A program made the translations under genes and the position numbers. The notes under the pieces are model-generated. The model was not told the origin of the DNA. It saw nothing but the letters and a program-made list of their open reading frames with translations, and searched no databases. From Gp6-AA40 sp963723495 (GTDB lineage: Bacteria > Acidobacteriota > Vicinamibacteria > Vicinamibacterales > UBA2999), in contig CAVRQR010000008.1 of assembly GCA_963723495.1 (NCBI GenBank), forward strand, positions 124,001 to 188,000: a DNA stretch of 64,000 nucleotides, given 5' to 3'. Every line of letters starts with the position of its first letter. The first letter of the stretch is position 1. Positions 25,233-36,337 of this stretch are shown here, one piece after another.

Positions 25233-26415
25233 ATGAGGCCCTGCATGCGACTCTCTCTGTGTCTGGTGTCATCGCTTCTGATTCTTGTGTCGGGCTGCTC
25301 GACGAGCGAAGAGCCGCCGGCGTCAGCCGAAACCGCAGCACACGTCGATGCGCCTCGACCGGAAGCCGAGTTGACGACGGTGAAGCTGTCGCCGGAGGCT
25401 GTTAAGCGCCTGGGAGTCGAAACTGCGACGGCCAGGATCGACACTGCCGCCGCCACGCGTTCGCTTGGTGGCGAAGTCGTCGTGCCAGAGGGCCGGCTGG
25501 TCACCGTGACGGCACCAGTTGCCGGCACTCTGTCGATCGAGTCCGGCCTGCAGCCGGGGGCTCGCGTGACCCGTGGCACGCGATTGATGACGCTGGCGCC
25601 GCTCGTGTCCTCCGACCGCGATCAGAGCATCGAAGCGCGACGGGCGGTAGAGGCAGCGCAGGCTGAGGCGGAGGCCTCCCGGCTGCGCCTCCAGCGTCTC
25701 GAGCAATTGCTGAAAGACGGAGCCGCAAGCGTGCGCAGCGTGGAGGAGGCACGCGCCCAGCTACAAGTCAATGAGGCGGCGTTGAATGCCGCGCGGGAGC
25801 GACTTAGTGGGGTCCGTCAAGGGCCAGTCGGGCCGCAGGGTGAGATCGCGATTACGGCCCCACTTGATGGCCTCATCCAGTCGGTTTCGGCCGCACCCGG
25901 GCAGACCGTATCCGCGTCGGCGGCGCTCCTGCAAATCGCACAGGTCAGCACGCTCTGGGTGCGCGTTCCAGTATTCGCCGGCGATGTCGATCAGATCGAC
26001 GCAGCGCAGCCGATCGCGGTGAGGAGGCTCGGGCGCAGCGACGCGCCACGGGCAGCCAGACGCGTCATGGCGCCGCTGAAGGCAGACCCGTCCGCGGCTT
26101 CAGTAGACCTGTATTACGAGCTGTCCGGAACGGGGCCGACGCTGCAACCTGGAGAGCGCGTGATGGCAGAGGTGCCGCTCACAGGCATGGAACGAGGGCT
26201 CGTCGTGCCCGAAGCCGCAGTGCTCTACGACATTCACGGCGACGCCTGGGTGTACCGAGGACCTCGGGGGCCACGCGTACGCTCGCCGACGCGTGCAGAT
26301 CGCCCGACATGCCGGCGATCGCGCCGTGATTGCACGCGGCATAGCCGAGGGCGCGAAGGTCGTGACGGCAGGCGCCGCCGAACTCTTTGGGACCGAATTC
26401 GGAGCTGGACACTGA
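25233..26415 (+). CDS. HlyD/CusB-like periplasmic adaptor lipoprotein (one-base frameshift)
   Basis: About 394 residues. A signal with lipobox LILVSGC places it as an inner-membrane-anchored lipoprotein. A barrel-sandwich region (EVVVPEGRLVTVTAPVAGTL), a coiled-coil hairpin (about 120-190) and the beta-barrel domain follow. The run of five G at 26266-26270 contains one base too many. The corrected frame reads GHAYARRRVQIARHAGDR, then GAAELFGTEFGAGH, and ends at TGA 26413-26415. That stop overlaps the ATG of the pump, the normal coupling for such operons. Confidence 0.85.
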
Positions 26416-29400
26416 TGCGCTGGCTGGTCGATCTCTCGCTGCGGAATCGAATCGTCGTCGCGGCGCTGGCGGTGCTGTTGGTGATCGGCGCCGTCAGAAC
26501 GCTGCGCACGACGCCCCTCGACGTGTTTCCGGAATTCGCGCCGCCGCTCGTCGAGGTGCAGACCGAGGCCCCGGGGCTGTCGGCGAACGACGTCGAGGCG
26601 CTGGTGACCGTTCCCCTCGAAGCGGCGCTCAATGGCGTCCCCGGGCTCCGCACCCTCCGATCGAAATCAGTGCTCGGCCTGTCATCGGTCGTCCTGATTC
26701 TCGATCCGTCGACGGACGTGATGACATCACGACAGATGGTGCAGGAGCGGCTGTCGCGGGCCGCAACGACCCTGCCGGCCGTCGCACGCCCGCCGGTGAT
26801 GTTGTCGCCGCTGTCATCGCTCAGTCGTGTGATGAAGATCGGCATGACGTCGAGCGAGCTCTCACAGGTCGAGATGAGCACGCTCGCCAGGTGGACGATC
26901 CGCCCGCGCCTGATGGCGATTTCCGGCGTGGCGAACGTGGCGATCTGGGGTCAACGCGACCGTCAGATCCAGGTCCTCGTCGATCCCAATCGTCTGCAGG
27001 CGCACGGTGTCACCGTGGACGACGTGGTGAGGGCGACCGGAGAGGCGGTCTCACTCGAGTCAGGCGGATTCCTCGACACCCCGAATCAGCGGCTCGCCAT
27101 CACACACGCCGCGTCGGTGCGGGCCGCACGCGATCTCGAAGGCATCGTGGTCTCATCGAGAAATGGTGCCACGCTGCGAATAGGTGATGTCGCAACCGTG
27201 GTCGAGGGATTTCCGCAGCCGATCGGCGATGCCGTCATCAACAACGGACCCGGCCTGCTCCTGATCGTCGAGAAGCAACTCGGGGCCAACACCCTACAGG
27301 TCACACGCGATGTCGAAGCGGCGCTCGAGGATCTCAAGCCGGCGCTGGCCGGCGTCGCCGTCGATCCCGCGATTTTCCGGCCGGCGACGTTCATCGAGAT
27401 GTCGCTGCGAAACCTCTCGCGCGCGCTGCTCATCGGCTGCGCACTCGTCGTGGCCGTGCTGCTCGTCTTCCTCTCCGACTGGCGGACGGCGCTGATCAGC
27501 AGCACCGCGATCCCGCTGTCGCTGCTGGCCGCAGGCCTGCTTCTCCACTACCGCGGCGGCACGCTCGACACAATGGTCCTGGCCGGACTGGTCATTGCTC
27601 TGGGAGAAGTCGTCGATGACGCCATCATCGACGTCGAGAACATCGTCAGACGGTTGCGCCTCAACCGTGAATCGGCGGACCCGCTGCCGGCGATCAGAGT
27701 CGTCCTCGACGCGTCGATGGAAGTACGGAGCGCCGTCCTGTACGGCAGCCTGATCGTGGTGGTGGTGTTCGTGCCGGTCTTCATGCTCGACGGACTGGCG
27801 GGAGCCTTTTTCCGACCCTTGGCGCTTTCTTACGTGCTCGCGATCCTCGCGTCGCTGGCGGTTGCACTGACGGTCACACCCGCTCTGGCACTCCTCCTCC
27901 TGCCTAAGCACCTTGACACGCGCGAGTCGCGGCTCGTCGGCGGGCTCAAGGCGCGATACCGGCAGATGCTGCCAGCCTTCGTGGATCGTCCGAAGACAGC
28001 GCTCGGCTCGCTCGCGGTGCTGCTGCTGGTGACCACGTTGACAGTGCCATTCCTGGGCGAGGAGTTCCTCCCCAGTTTCCGCGAGTACCGACTTCCTCAT
28101 GCATTGGGTCGAGAAACCAGGCACGTCGATCGATGCGATGCGGCGCATCACCGTGCGGGCAAGCCGCGAACTGATGGCAGTGCCCGGGGTGAGGAACTTC
28201 GGCGCACATATCGGTCGTGCCGAGGTCGCTGACGAAGTCGTCGGACCCAACTTCACGGAGCTGTGGATCAGCCTCGACCCGTCGGTGGATTACGAAGCGA
28301 CCATTGCAAAGGTCCAGTCCATCGTCGATGGCTACCCCGGCTTGTATCGCGACCTCCTCACCTATCTGCGCGAGCGCATCAAGGAAGTGTTGACCGGAGC
28401 GAGCGCCACGATCGTCATCCGCGTCTACGGCCCCGAGCTGGACCGGCTTCAGGGACAAGCTCAGACAGTGCGGGCGGCGATCGCGGACGTTGAGGGCGTT
28501 GCCGATCTCACTGTGCAGGCGCAGGTGGTCGTGCCAAAAGTCGAGGTCCGCCTCGACCCTGATCGTGCGGCGGTCTTCGGGCTGACACCAGGTCAGGTTC
28601 GGTCCGCCGCCGCCACGCTCGTGCAAGGCACCAAGGTCGGGGAGTTTTACGAAGACCAGCGACTGTTCGATGTCGTCGTCTGGGGTGCTCCGGAAGTGCG
28701 CCGAAATTTGGACGCCGTTCGCGCGCTGCAGGTGCCCGTGGCCAACGGCGGACTCGTGCCGCTTGGCAGCGTGGCGCACGTCGAGGTGATTCCGACGCCG
28801 AACGAGATCACGCGAGAAAACGGGTCACGCCGCATCGACGTCACGTCGAACGTGCGAGGACGTGATCTCGGTGCGGTCGCGCGCGACATCCAGGCTCGCC
28901 TCGCGTCACTTCCGTTTGAACAGGGGTACTACGCGGAGATCCTCGGCGAGTACGCGGAACGGCAGGCTTCGTCGACCCGTCTGACGCTGCTTGGGATTGG
29001 CGCCGTGGCTTTCATCTTCCTCATTCTGTTCGCGGACTTCGGGTCGGGTCGACTCGCAACGCTCGTCTTCCTGACGCTGCCTTTCGCGCTGGTCGGCGCG
29101 ATCGTCGCAGCGTTTCTGACCGGCGGCGTCCTCTCGTTGGGATCGCTCGTTGGACTCGTGACCGTCATCGGCATCTCCGCGCGAAACGGCATCATGCTGG
29201 TCAGCCACTATCGGCACCTCGAGCAGTTCGAGGCCGTTCCGTTCGGCCGCGACCTGGTGATCCGCGGATCGGAGGAGCGGTTGGCACCCATCCTCATGAC
29301 CGCTCTGGCTACGGGTCTGGCACTGGTTCCGATTGTGCTGGGTGGAAGCCGGGCCGGGTACGAGATCGAGCATCCCCTGGCCGTGGTGATTCTTGGCGGC

Positions 29401-29490
29401 CTGGTGACATCGACACTCCTCAACCTGTTCATCGTGCCAACGCTCTATTTGAAGTACACACGCGGCGCATCCACGACTCTCGCCGAATGA
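26415..29490 (+). CDS. RND efflux pump, CusA/CzcA-like (one-base frameshift)
   Basis: About 1,025 residues when an extra C at 28088-28089 is removed (REYDFLMHWVEKPGTSIDAM restored). N-terminal helix, the first porter and dock region, the helix bundle around 330-510, then the second half from 540. The helix-four motif is GEVVDDAIIDVENI, close to the heavy-metal efflux (HME) type but with an acidic pair unlike CusA, so the substrate is not certain. It completes a tripartite pump with the TolC-like and HlyD-like genes just upstream. No metal-sensor or periplasmic metallochaperone gene is adjacent. Confidence 0.88.
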
Positions 29491-29591
29491 TATCGATCGC
29501 GATACGCGACGTGGGTCGCGTTAAGGGAGGGACACCTCCTCGTGATGCCAGTTTTGTCCCCCGGGTTTCATAACGGAACATGCAGGACATC

Positions 29592-29639
29592 TCACCACCA
29601 GCGCAATCGTCGGCTTCACCACCAGCGCAATCGTCGGCT
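29592..29639. repeat. Perfect 24-bp tandem duplication
   Basis: The unit TCACCACCAGCGCAATCGTCGGCT occurs twice back to back, about 60 bases upstream of the first pilin gene. It lies in the leader/promoter region of the pilin operon. It could duplicate a regulatory site or simply be slippage. Confidence 0.8.
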
Positions 29640-29697
29640 CAATAGTCTCTTAGGTGTCTTCGTGTCCGCTGGCATGTGGCTTGCTCCGGGTCAGGGT

Positions 29698-30288
29698 ATG
29701 GTTCACACCCAGCGCGGATTCACTCTCATCGAGCTGATGATGACGGTCGGATTGATAGCTGTCGTGACGGCTATCGTGATCCCGATTACCGGCGCCTCGC
29801 TCGATGTCAATCGTCTGAAGGGTGACGCCACTGCGCTGAGGAATCTCGTCGGCCTCGCGAAAATGCGTGCATCGTCGCAATCAACGCGTGCTCGAGTCTA
29901 TGCCGATCTGGGCGCCAACACTTTCGCGCTCGAGGTGTGGGACAGGACCACGAATACCTGGGTCACTCAAAACGGCGTGAGGCCGCTGGCGACTGGCGTC
30001 AGCTTCGGCTTTGGTGGACTCGCGACCTCACCACTGGACCCGCAACTGCCGATCGTCATGTCGCCACCGTGCACCGCGGGGTTGACCGCCGCGAATGCCA
30101 TCGCCAACACTGCGTGCATCACCTTCAATTCGCGTGGGCTTCCGGTGGACGCAGACGGGGTTCTGTTCCCGCGACATGCCCTTTACTTGCGCGGCGACTT
30201 CGGCGTGTACGGGACGACGGTCACGGCGACCCCGCTGATCCGCTTGTGGTCGTCGCCGAACAACTACGCCGTGTGGACACGAAGGTGA
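29698..30288 (+). CDS. fimT: Type IV minor prepilin, FimT/GspH-like
   Basis: 196 residues starting at the ATG at 29698, behind GGGTCAGGG. The class III signal is MVHTQRG/FTLIELMMTVGL, cut by PilD after Gly, with Glu5 of the mature chain present. A GspH-type body follows (LRNLVGLAKMRASSQSTRARVY). It heads a four-gene set of minor pilins that prime pilus assembly. An in-frame upstream start exists but would bury the prepilin site. Confidence 0.88.
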   Translation: MVHTQRGFTLIELMMTVGLIAVVTAIVIPITGASLDVNRLKGDATALRNLVGLAKMRASSQSTRARVYADLGANTFALEVWDRTTNTWVTQNGVRPLATGVSFGFGGLATSPLDPQLPIVMSPPCTAGLTAANAIANTACITFNSRGLPVDADGVLFPRHALYLRGDFGVYGTTVTATPLIRLWSSPNNYAVWTRR

Positions 30289-30797
30289 ACAAAGGAATGA
30301 CCGAACGGGGATTCAGCCTGATTGAGACGATGGTCGCGCTGGCGTTGGTGCTCGTCGTCGCCGCAGGCGTACTTCCGCTCGGCGTGCTGGCGGTTTCGAC
30401 GAGCGAGAACCAGGGGCACCTTTCGTCGCGGGCGGCGGAATACGCCCAGGACAAGCTCGAACAGTTGCTCGCGCTCTCCTATGGTGACTCCACGTCCGAC
30501 ACGCGCGTGTTTCCCGCTCCTGAACTCGGGGGGAGCGGCCTGACGGTTGGCGGCAGCAGCAATCCTGCGAACCCAGTTCAGCTTTATGTTGATTACCTGG
30601 ACCCCGAAGGGGCGCTGATTCCTTCGCCCAGCGGCGCACCACCAGCGGGCTGGTACTACCAGCGCGTCTGGCAGATTACGAGTCCGCGCGCGAACCTGAA
30701 GCAGATCACGGTCACTGCCATAGTCCAGCGGTCACAAGGTGCCTGGATGCTCAGACCTCGTGCGACCGTCGCCGCGCTCAAGACATCACCGTTCTGA
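30285..30797 (+). CDS. pilV: Type IV minor prepilin, PilV-like
   Basis: About 170 residues. The GTG at 30285 overlaps the previous stop (GTGA), while an ATG at 30297 is the alternative. The prepilin signal is MTERG/FSLIETMVALALVLV, with Glu5. The rest (SRAAEYAQDKLEQLLALSYGD) matches the PilV/PulI family of minor pilins, whose members carry AxxLAxxKLE-type helices. It follows fimT without a gap. Confidence 0.85.
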   Translation: MNKGMTERGFSLIETMVALALVLVVAAGVLPLGVLAVSTSENQGHLSSRAAEYAQDKLEQLLALSYGDSTSDTRVFPAPELGGSGLTVGGSSNPANPVQLYVDYLDPEGALIPSPSGAPPAGWYYQRVWQITSPRANLKQITVTAIVQRSQGAWMLRPRATVAALKTSPF

Positions 30798-30813
30798 AAG
30801 GTCCACATCCGAT

Positions 30814-31749
30814 ATGGAATCTGCTCGGCGGCAAGTGATGAACGACGAGGGCGGCTTTACGCTGATCGAACTGCTCATCTCGATGTGTCTGCTGCTGGTC
30901 GTGTCCGGCATCGTCCTCGGTGCAACCATGGATTTGACGCGACTCAGCGGCACAATGACCAACCGTTCGGACATGCACGCTGGTGTACGAAACGCAACGG
31001 CGCTTCTGCAGCAGGAGGTTGGCCAGGCCGGGCGTGTATCGCTGCCCGGTCCCGTGACGTTGCAGGCGGACGTGGGAGTGGGTGTCGCGACGGTTCAGGT
31101 CAGCTCCACTGAAGGCATGTTCGTCGGCGAGAGGCTGATCATCGGCACTGGCGTGAACGAGGAGACGGTGACGGTAACGACTCTCGACCCGGACATGAAT
31201 AGCATAGAAGCGAGGTTCACCCTCGATCACATTGCCGGTGCGCGCGTGGCCGCAACCGGTGGGTTCTCCGGAGGAGTCATTCCCACGACGATCCCCAACG
31301 GCTCGGACGGCATGACGCTCAAGATTCTGGGCGACATCAACGCCAACGGCCGCATGGTGTACGTGGAATACCGTTGCGACCTTGTGGGTGGGCGCTTGTT
31401 CCGCAACGTCATGGATTTCGACGAACTGGTCAAGCCGCCAGTCACCGTCGAGAACGTCCTGCTGGACAATCTTCTGCCCAATCCACCGGATCCCGACGGC
31501 ACCGTTCCACCGTGCTTCCTCTACGATCAACGCACATTCAGCGGAACGACGTTCGTGATCGGCGTGGCCGTCATGACGACCGTTCGCACAGAGCAACGGG
31601 ATGTCCATACCAACGCATTTCAGCGAGTGACCAAGGCGCTGCTGAACGTATCGCCGCGTAATGTCGTGAACGTCTGGCAATTGGCGAGCCTGGACTATCG
31701 CAACCGCATTCAGCCGATTCCACCAACCGTGCTCGCACTGCTCCCATAG
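30814..31749 (+). CDS. pilW: Type IV minor prepilin, PilW-like
   Basis: 311 residues from the ATG at 30814. The prepilin sequence is MNDEGG/FTLIELLISMCLLLV. The large C-terminal part has beta-rich segments with ILGDINANGRMVYVEYRCD. The length and place fit PilW. An in-frame earlier start inside pilV is unlikely because it adds about 25 Arg/Ser-rich residues. Confidence 0.82.
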   Translation: MESARRQVMNDEGGFTLIELLISMCLLLVVSGIVLGATMDLTRLSGTMTNRSDMHAGVRNATALLQQEVGQAGRVSLPGPVTLQADVGVGVATVQVSSTEGMFVGERLIIGTGVNEETVTVTTLDPDMNSIEARFTLDHIAGARVAATGGFSGGVIPTTIPNGSDGMTLKILGDINANGRMVYVEYRCDLVGGRLFRNVMDFDELVKPPVTVENVLLDNLLPNPPDPDGTVPPCFLYDQRTFSGTTFVIGVAVMTTVRTEQRDVHTNAFQRVTKALLNVSPRNVVNVWQLASLDYRNRIQPIPPTVLALLP

Positions 31750-31770
31750 AAGCACAGGAAGCATAAGACC

Positions 31771-33271
31771 GTGAATCCGATCACTCCCAGACATATTCGG
31801 TCCGACGAACGAGGCATTGCTCTGGTCATGGCGCTGCTCATGGTCCTGGTCGTCTCGGTCCTGACCTCGGCCCTCGCGTTCGTGGCGAACAGTGAAGCGA
31901 TTTCGAGTCTCAGCTATACCTCGATGACGCAGGTCCGCTATGGCGCAGAATCGGGGATCCATGCGGCGGGGAATCATCTGCTCTTCTCATACGCCCGCCC
32001 AACGCGGTCAGTGCGAGCGATCCGATCGCGAACTACGACATGACCGTATCGCCGGTCACGTTCAACGGCCAGCCGGTCGTGCTGTCGAGCGATCCTGCGG
32101 TGCCTTCCAATTACCCATCCGGTGCTGCAATCAACGCGTTCGTCGCCGACTCGCGAGGCACCCTGAACCTGAACAACGCCTCGGTTGAGTACTCGGCGAG
32201 AGCGACGCTGACGTCGATGCGGGTCCTGACCGACTACTTCACGAGTCTTCCGGTGACACTCCAGACCTGGGAAGTGATCGGCGTCAGCCGCGTGAGAGGT
32301 GCTGGAGCGGCGATGGTGGAAGTCTCCTCGGTCATCGAGCGTCAGGCTGTCCCCGTTTTCAGCTATGCCGCGTTTGCGACGCATCACGGCTGTGACGCGC
32401 TCTCGTTCGTAGGAGGCGCAGAGACTAAGAGCTACGACTCGGGTCTCCCGCTGGTCGGCGGCTCGCCGGTCATCGATCTTTACGACGGCAACGTCGGCAC
32501 AAACGGAAACCTCGCCGGCGACGGTGACACGACGACAATCAACGGGACGTTGTCGACGCCACGCGCAGGTGTCGGCGACTGCACCACCAATAACGTCACC
32601 GCTTCAACGATTGAAGGGTGGGCAACCGTCGAGGAGGGTCTCGTCACGCTGCCTCAGGCCATCACGCTTCCCACGCCTCCCCCGTTTCCGCCGCCGGGGG
32701 GCGGCAACGTGACCTTCAACAGCAGCGGTGGCTGCCCGGCTGCTGCACTCTACTGCACGGGCAGCGGGGGTGTCCGCACCATCACACCACCCTCGGCCAG
32801 CTCTGTCGTCTCGATGGGGGACGTGGCACTGAACGGGGGCGCCGTGGTACACCTGCATGCCGGTGTGTACCAGCTCAACAGCCTCACGCTGGCTGGCAGC
32901 GCCAGGATTGTCATTGATTCCGGTCCCGTGATCATAAAGATCGCCGGGCAGGGCCGCCATGAACACTCCTCTAGATCTGTCTGGTGGCGGCGTCTCGAAT
33001 CCGTCTATGGATCCAACCAAGTTGCAGTTCATCTACGCAGGGAACAACAACATCAAGGTCACTGGCGGCACCGACACCGCGGCGCTGGTTTACGCGCCGA
33101 ACGCCAGTGCCCAGCTGGCCGGCGACAGCACACATTTCTACGGCGCCATCGTCACCAACAAGGTGACGTCAACCGGCGGGTTCAACCTGTACCTACGATC
33201 GCCGGCTCCGGAATTCCACACTCACGGCTGGCAATCCGACGATGACCACCTTCACGTGGCGGACGTTCTGA
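31771..33271 (+). CDS. pilX: PilX-like pilus assembly protein (three single-base shifts)
   Basis: The N-terminus (ERGIALVMALLMVLVVSVL) is that of PilX, a minor pilin-like protein without a classical Phe at +1. The frame shifts near 31990-32000, near 32951-32957 and near 33190. Joining the pieces gives about 500 residues that end in YDRRLRNSTLTAGNPTMTTF and a TGA at 33269. The C-terminal half has repeated right-handed beta-type stretches (VVHLHAGVYQLNSLTLAGSA and TDTAALVYAPNASAQLAG). These are common in large PilX-like proteins of Acidobacteriota. Three shifts in one gene make sequence error the first suspicion, or else this is a true pseudogene. Confidence 0.72.
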
Positions 33272-33382
33272 GAAACGACGATCGGCTCGCCTGAGATGTC
33301 GTTGTCGAACCCCCAAAGAGTGTGAAAGCACCGGACGCGGCACGGCAGAAGGCTATGCCCGAGCACCGCGAGGCGCACGGAA

Positions 33383-34009
33383 TCAACGAGCCTTCGATGC
33401 GGCCTCGGCACCATGTGGTTCGCTGAACGGTTCGATGTGGATGCGCTCGTAACGCACCTCGAGGATCTCCAGTGGCTCCGTACTTCCCGGCGCGCGAAGG
33501 ACCACGGTGTCGCCTGGCCCAGACTTCATCAGCGCGCGCGCCAGTGGCGACATCCAGCTGATGTGGCTTCTATCCAGATCGATCTCATCGAGGCCGACGA
33601 TGCGCACGACCCGCTCTGTTCCGGCAGCATTGGCGTAGCGAACAGTCGCCCCGAAGAAGACGTGCGTCGCCGCTCGCCCGGCTCTCGGCGCTTCCGGGTC
33701 CACCACTTCCGCTGCATCGATTCGTTTCGTGAGAAAGCGAATCCGCCGATCGATCTCGCGCAGTCGCCGTTTGCCGTACTGATAGTCGGCGTTCTCGCTG
33801 CGATCGCCGTTGCCCGCCGCCCAGGCCACCACGTTGGTCACCGCCGGCCGTTCCCTGGTGAGCAAGAACCGTAGCTCGTCTCTGAGGCGCTGCAAGCCAC
33901 TCGGGGTGATGTAGTTCTTGACTCCGGGTTGGGCGCGTGCGGGCTCTTCCGCGGCGTCGTCGCGCTCGTCGTCCTCGTCGTCCGATTCCTTCGTGAACGC
34001 CTTGTTCAT
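33383..34009 (-). CDS. greB: Transcription elongation factor GreB
   Basis: 208 residues, longer than E. coli GreB because of an acidic N-terminal tail (ESDDEDDERDD). The coiled coil has NYITPSGLQRLRDELRFL and NGDRSENADYQYGKRRLREI; its tip carries the conserved acidic pair used to stimulate RNA cleavage in backtracked polymerase. The FKBP-like C-terminal domain includes WMSPLARALMKSGPGD. The WAAGNGDRSENADY form is diagnostic for GreB over GreA. Single gene, convergent with the pilX gene. Confidence 0.93.
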   Translation of the reverse strand: MNKAFTKESDDEDDERDDAAEEPARAQPGVKNYITPSGLQRLRDELRFLLTRERPAVTNVVAWAAGNGDRSENADYQYGKRRLREIDRRIRFLTKRIDAAEVVDPEAPRAGRAATHVFFGATVRYANAAGTERVVRIVGLDEIDLDRSHISWMSPLARALMKSGPGDTVVLRAPGSTEPLEILEVRYERIHIEPFSEPHGAEAASKAR

Positions 34010-34191
34010 GGGGCTACTGATTCAATCACGACTGAGGCGTCGTAAAGACGCGACCGTGAGAATCAGTTCGTGAAGCTCGAGGCCGGCTGAGCGCTAGGAA
34101 ACACCAATCTATACACGAGTTACCGCACTGGACCGCCGCTTGCACGCATCTTCGGTGCGGCTCAGTTCGTCGAAGAGCCGAGGAGGCGACA

Positions 34192-34767
34192 ATGAGGAGA
34201 ATCTGGAGCGCAACACTAGTCTCCACGGTGGTTCTGGGATTCGGGATCGCCGCCGCGCAGCAGAGTGTCCCGTCCAAGCCTGTCAACGAGCGCGAGTTCG
34301 TTTCGCAATTGGCGATGTCCAACATGGCCGCCGTTCAGCTCGGGCACCTTGCGACAAAGAAGGCGCAGCATGCCGACGTAAAGAAATTCGCGCAGTCGAC
34401 GATCGATGATCGCCTGAAGGCGCAGCAGCAACTCGCCGACGCCGCCTATGGTGCCGGCGTTCGATGGCCGACCAAGTTGGATGACAAGTACCGACAAGTC
34501 CAGGAACGTTTGTCGAGGTCGAGCGACGAGCAATTCGATCGCGAATACATGAAGGCGACCATCGAGCAGCATCGCAACTTCGAACAGATGCTCGCTACGC
34601 GCGCAAACGAGGGCTCCGGTACCGCACGCCCGACGGTCGATGGGCAGGCCGACGGTGCGGCGTTAGCGGCGAAGGTCAATCAGTGGGCCGCCATGACGCT
34701 GCCGCAGATCAGAGCTCACCTCAAAGAAGCCGAGCAGGTATCCGGTCAACTCGAAAAGGCAGAATGA
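34192..34767 (+). CDS. Secreted DUF4142 (ferritin-like) protein
   Basis: 191 residues with a Sec signal ending near IAAAQQ. The mature part is helical with REFVSQLAMSNMAAVQLGHLA and HADVKKFAQSTIDDRLKAQQ, the hallmark of DUF4142. The ribosome site GGAGG lies eight bases before the ATG. DUF4142 proteins have a four-helix bundle and are often linked to stress or envelope functions; no enzymatic residues are evident. Convergent with the BACON gene. Confidence 0.85.
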   Translation: MRRIWSATLVSTVVLGFGIAAAQQSVPSKPVNEREFVSQLAMSNMAAVQLGHLATKKAQHADVKKFAQSTIDDRLKAQQQLADAAYGAGVRWPTKLDDKYRQVQERLSRSSDEQFDREYMKATIEQHRNFEQMLATRANEGSGTARPTVDGQADGAALAAKVNQWAAMTLPQIRAHLKEAEQVSGQLEKAE

Positions 34768-34783
34768 GGCGGGCGGGTGATAC

Positions 34784-36061
34784 CTAATCGTCATCGTCGT
34801 CATCATCATCGTCATCGCCTTCTTCCTGCTCGACCTTCACGTTGTGTCCGGCAATTGTCAGCGAGCCGTTACGCTTCTTGCCGTTGTTCCGCGCGACGGT
34901 GAATCTCACTTCGTCGTTGCCGCTGCCGCTCGCAGCAGCGGTGATGGTGATCCACGAATCGTGAGAGCGCGCCGTCCACGAGCAGCCGCTGGCAGTCGAC
35001 ACATTGATGGCTCTCGTACCCCCATCGGCCTCGACTTTCACGTTGTTTGGTGAAATCGAGTATGTGCAGGAAGGGGATGGCGAGGGTGATGGCGAGGGTG
35101 ATGGTGACGGTGATGGCGAGGGCGATGGTGGAGCCGCTGCCGCTGCTTGCGTCACGGTGAACGCGCGACTGCCAATCGTGAGCGTTCCCGTCCGTGACGC
35201 CCCAGTATTGGCACCGACGGTGAATCCGACTGCGCCATTTCCGGTTCCACTCGAGCCGGACGTGACGGTGATCCAGGCAGCATTGCTCGCCGCGGTCCAT
35301 CGGCATCCCGCCTGAGTCGACACGGTCACAGCCGTCCCTTCTCCGCCAGCGACAGCAATGCTCTGACTCGTGGGCGAGATCGTGAACGTACAGGACGCTG
35401 CAGCAGCTGCCGCAGCTGCCTGCGTGATGACTGATTGCTGGCCTGCGATGATGACGCTGCCAGTTCGCTGCGCGCCACCATTGGACGCAACCGTGAAACC
35501 CACGGTGCCATTTCCGTTGCCCGCCAGCGGCGGCGACAGGCTGATCCAGCCGACATCGGTGGTCGCCGTCCACGTGCATTCGCTCTCCGTCGCCACGGTG
35601 ACGCTGCCTGCATCGGCGCCCGCGTTCACGCTCTGATTCTGAGGTCCGACGTTGTAGCGGCAGGGGGCGCGTTGTGACACGCGCACGCGGCTATCGTTGA
35701 CGACGATCTCACCCTCGCGCGCCGATGATCCATCGTTGGCCGCGACGCGAAACTCCACGTCGCCGTTGCCTTGTCCGGACGCAGGGGACAACCCGGAGAT
35801 CCAATTCGCGGCACTCGAGACCGCCCACGCGCACTCCGGTTGTGTCGCAACCGAGAATCTGGCCGCGCCACCACTTGCATCGACGACCGACGGGTTGGCC
35901 AGTGACACCTGGCACTTAACGGAGTCTGGACCGGTTGGCGTGACGGTTGTGGAGGATGCGCTGCAGCCTGCGTTTACCGCCGCCGCTACCAGGACAACGG
36001 CGGCCACCCGCGATGGGCAGCGACTCGCACGGACGAGGTTTGACGCAACCCTCAGTATCAT
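34784..36061 (-). CDS. BACON-domain lipoprotein with SP-repeat linker and poly-Asp tail
   Basis: About 425 residues from the ATG at 36061. The lipobox is AVNAGC. Four BACON-type beta-sandwich repeats follow (about 50-130, 135-215, 220-300, 325-405), each with CxWxA..WI and VxxxNxGxxRxGxxxIxG-like patterns. A linker of alternating Ser and Pro (about 24 residues) precedes the last repeat. The chain ends in EQEEG followed by ten Asp. BACON domains bind mucin or carbohydrate in some gut bacteria. The acidic tail is unusual and could bind Ca2+ or a basic partner. Confidence 0.82.
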   Translation of the reverse strand: MILRVASNLVRASRCPSRVAAVVLVAAAVNAGCSASSTTVTPTGPDSVKCQVSLANPSVVDASGGAARFSVATQPECAWAVSSAANWISGLSPASGQGNGDVEFRVAANDGSSAREGEIVVNDSRVRVSQRAPCRYNVGPQNQSVNAGADAGSVTVATESECTWTATTDVGWISLSPPLAGNGNGTVGFTVASNGGAQRTGSVIIAGQQSVITQAAAAAAAASCTFTISPTSQSIAVAGGEGTAVTVSTQAGCRWTAASNAAWITVTSGSSGTGNGAVGFTVGANTGASRTGTLTIGSRAFTVTQAAAAAPPSPSPSPSPSPSPSPSPSPSCTYSISPNNVKVEADGGTRAINVSTASGCSWTARSHDSWITITAAASGSGNDEVRFTVARNNGKKRNGSLTIAGHNVKVEQEEGDDDDDDDDDD

Positions 36062-36337
36062 TTCGGAATTTCGCCGTTCGCTGGTCAAACCGCGCCGTCC
36101 GTGCAGCGTTGAGCAAGAGCTATTCCAGTGAGAAGCACGCTCGTGCAGAGGCGGTCAGCTTCCGGCGATCAGCGTGACATGGCAGTTGTGCCGCGCCTGC
36201 AAGACTTTAATCAACATGAGCCCGAAGTCCCTGTTCCTTGACTTGGTAACCCCGCTCCCCGTCCGGCGGTCGCCGGAGCCATGTCCGGTTCCGCCGCGCC
36301 TTCCCGTAGTGCTCTCACGAAGAGGAGACACCGGGAC

